NCBI RefSeq assembly: GCF_014773485.1
Contig: NZ_JACXBP010000009.1
Location: forward strand, 275,141 to 339,140
From: Erwinia aphidicola
GTDB lineage: Bacteria > Pseudomonadota > Gammaproteobacteria > Enterobacterales > Enterobacteriaceae
DNA: 64,000 nucleotides
Direction: 5' to 3'
The notes under the pieces are model-generated. The model saw only the letters and a list, made by a program, of their open reading frames with translations, made no database searches and was not told the origin of the DNA. Positions 59,292 through 64,000 of this stretch are shown here, piece by piece (the stretch's first letter is position 1; every line of letters starts with the position of its first letter). A program made the translations under genes and the position numbers.

Positions 59292-59677
59292 TGCGTTTCT
59301 GCCTGATGGTGACCGGCCCGGCCTATGGCACACAGCAGGCCAGTAGCGCCTGGCTGTTTGCCCGCGAGCTGCTGGCGCAGGGCCATGAACTGGAAAGCGT
59401 GTTTTTCTATCGTGAAGGGGTGCTGAATGCCAGCCTGCTGAATGCCCCGGCCAGCGATGAAACCGATCTGACCCGTCACTGGCAGCAGCTGCACACAGAG
59501 CACGGCGTGGCGCTGAATATCTGTGTGGCGGCAGCGCTGCGCCGTGGCGTGGCCGATGAGCACGAAGCCGCCAGCCTTGGCCTGCCTGTGGCGAATCTCG
59601 CCACAGGTTTTCAACTCAGCGGGTTGGGTGCACTGGCGGAAGCCGCCCTCAGCTGTGACCGCATGGTGCAGTTCTGA
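59291..59677 (+). CDS. tusD: Sulfurtransferase complex subunit TusD
   Basis: 128 residues of the DsrE family. The sulfur-carrying Cys sits in [12 protein letters not shown] (about residue 78). TusBCD relays persulfide sulfur from TusA to TusE for 2-thiouridine at tRNA position 34. Start and end overlap yheO (TAATG) and tusC (TGATG). Confidence 0.97.
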   Translation: MRFCLMVTGPAYGTQQASSAWLFARELLAQGHELESVFFYREGVLNASLLNAPASDETDLTRHWQQLHTEHGVALNICVAAALRRGVADEHEAASLGLPVANLATGFQLSGLGALAEAALSCDRMVQF

Positions 59678-60036
59678 TGAATCGTATCGCTTTCGTGTTT
59701 ACTCAGGCGCCCCATGGCAGCAGTGCCGGGCGGGAAGGGCTGGATGCAGTGCTGGCGACGTCGGCACTCAGCGAGGATATCGCGCTGTTCTTTGTCAGCG
59801 ATGGCGTACTGCAGCTCACCGCGGGCCAGCAGCCGCAGCAGATTCTGGCGCGCAACTATATCGCGACCTTTGGCGTGCTGCCGATGTATGACGTCGAGCG
59901 CTGCTATCTGTGCGCTGCGGCGTTAGCAGAACGAGGCATTGCTGCCGACGCGGCCCGCGTGCTGCCTGCTGAGATTTTAACGCCTGCTGACCTGCGTCAG
60001 ACCCTGGATAACTACGACCGGGTGATTACCTTCTGA
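59677..60036 (+). CDS. tusC: Sulfurtransferase complex subunit TusC
   Basis: 119-residue DsrF-like subunit with no catalytic Cys role of its own; [20 protein letters not shown] and [20 protein letters not shown] are conserved. Partner of TusB and TusD in the hexamer. Confidence 0.96.
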   Translation: MNRIAFVFTQAPHGSSAGREGLDAVLATSALSEDIALFFVSDGVLQLTAGQQPQQILARNYIATFGVLPMYDVERCYLCAAALAERGIAADAARVLPAEILTPADLRQTLDNYDRVITF

Positions 60037-60043
60037 GGAAACC

Positions 60044-60331
60044 ATGCTGCATACCCTGATGACTTCACCTTTTCGCTGCGATGTCGCTGCGTTGCTGCGC
60101 CTGCTGGCTGACGGCGATGATGTGCTGCTACTTCAGGATGGGGTGATTGCGGCTCTGGAAGGCAGCCCTGCCCTTGAAGCCTTGCTTAATGCCCCCATCT
60201 CACTCTACGTGCTGCAGGAAGATGTCGAGGCGCGTGGCTTATCTGCTCAAATTTCAACCAATGTGACGACGGTAGGCTATACTGACTTCGTTGCGCTGGT
60301 TGTAAAGAACCCGCAGCAAATGACCTGGTGA
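60044..60331 (+). CDS. tusB: Sulfurtransferase complex subunit TusB
   Basis: 95-residue DsrH-like subunit (LLLQDGVIAALEG; LYVLQEDVEARGL). Seven bases after tusC, last of the yheO-tusDCB unit. The str promoter begins 23 bases beyond its stop. Confidence 0.96.
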   Translation: MLHTLMTSPFRCDVAALLRLLADGDDVLLLQDGVIAALEGSPALEALLNAPISLYVLQEDVEARGLSAQISTNVTTVGYTDFVALVVKNPQQMTW

Positions 60332-60353
60332 CAGTAGTAATCCTGGTTATTTC

Positions 60354-60382
60354 TTGACACCTTTTGGTCTCAGCCTTAAAAT
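60354..60382 (+). promoter_or_regulatory. str operon promoter
   Basis: TTGACA (60354-60359), a 17-base spacer, TAAAAT (60377-60382): a near-consensus sigma-70 promoter. GC-rich GCGGCCTCG follows, typical of a stringent-control discriminator. The leader to rpsL is about 70 bases. Confidence 0.9.
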
Positions 60383-60397
60383 TCTGCGGCCTCGTGA

Positions 60398-61399
<1,002 letters not shown>

Positions 61400-61420
61400 C
61401 AGCTCTGTAGTTGTTATAAA

Positions 61421-61460
61421 CCCAGCGGGCGTCCCAGTGACTTACCTGCTGGGCTTTTTT
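61421..61460 (+). terminator. Attenuator-like hairpin between rpsG and fusA
   Basis: CCCAGCGGG (61421-61429) / CCTGCTGGG (61445-61453) with one G-T pair, followed by CTTTTTT. It looks like an intrinsic terminator inside the operon, so it may lower fusA-tufA transcription or process the mRNA. Confidence 0.7.
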
Positions 61461-61462
61461 AA

Positions 61463-64000
<2,538 letters not shown>

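Overview
The window reads as chromosomal DNA of an Enterobacterales species, most likely an Erwinia/Pantoea-type organism (Erwiniaceae). Nearly every gene is a close relative of an E. coli gene. The order follows the E. coli feo-ompR-mrcA-dam-argD-crp-kefB-str segment, with a GC-rich third codon position and several clade-specific insertions. I saw no rRNA, tRNA, CRISPR array, insertion sequence or prophage. The identification rests on my recognition of protein families and synteny, not on a database search.

Layout. 1-817: 5' part of a GH13 sugar phosphorylase-like gene, minus strand, running off the window. 899-3441: feoAB with Fur- and FNR-like sites. 3594-6494: tex and greB. 6785-8847: ompR-envZ. 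8926-10101: a potassium channel gene flanked by palindromic repeats. 10290-15868: pckA, hslO, hslR, igaA. 16272-19421: nudE and mrcA, convergent. 19539-22960: hofMNOPQ (DNA-uptake, pilus-like). 23354-29454: aroK, aroB, damX, dam, rpe, gph, trpS. 29591-31692: codA and a two-gene TumE/HTH toxin-antitoxin-like module. 31773-35760: tsgA, ppiA, pabA, argD. 35860-38632: yhfK and crp. 39133-41504: an MFS transporter with an M20 amidohydrolase. 41521-44429: prkB, yheU, yheT and a LysE-type exporter. 44688-48103: tauABCD (taurine/sulfonate sulfur). 48100-51391: the Nudix-type regulator NrtR divergent from a PRPP synthetase paralogue and nadV (NAD salvage), with three near-identical operators between them. 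51494-56185: yheS, kefG, kefB, yheV. 56325-60331: slyD, slyX, fkpA, yheO, tusDCB. 60458-end: str operon rpsL-rpsG-fusA-tufA (tufA cut by the window edge).

How the parts work together. The core genes cover iron uptake, osmosensing, gluconeogenesis, redox chaperoning, envelope stress control, shikimate flux, cell division/DNA methylation, glutathione-gated K+ efflux, tRNA thiolation and translation. The accessory genes add scavenging: cytosine deamination, sulfonate sulfur, nicotinamide recycling and an N-acyl or amino-acid-conjugate hydrolase with its own transporter.

The most unusual non-coding structure is a dispersed family of short GC-rich palindromes. They carry GTAG/CTAC at their outer edge, are often in inverted pairs, and sit almost only in gaps at gene 3' ends. 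Three of the accessory insertions (the K+ channel; codA plus the toxin-antitoxin pair; tau plus nrtR-prs-nadV) are bracketed on both sides by members of this family. The best regulatory reading is the NrtR operator set, followed by tandem ARG boxes before argD and a CRP site before ppiA. The window is mostly conserved core genome, and I did not find a wholly new multi-gene system.
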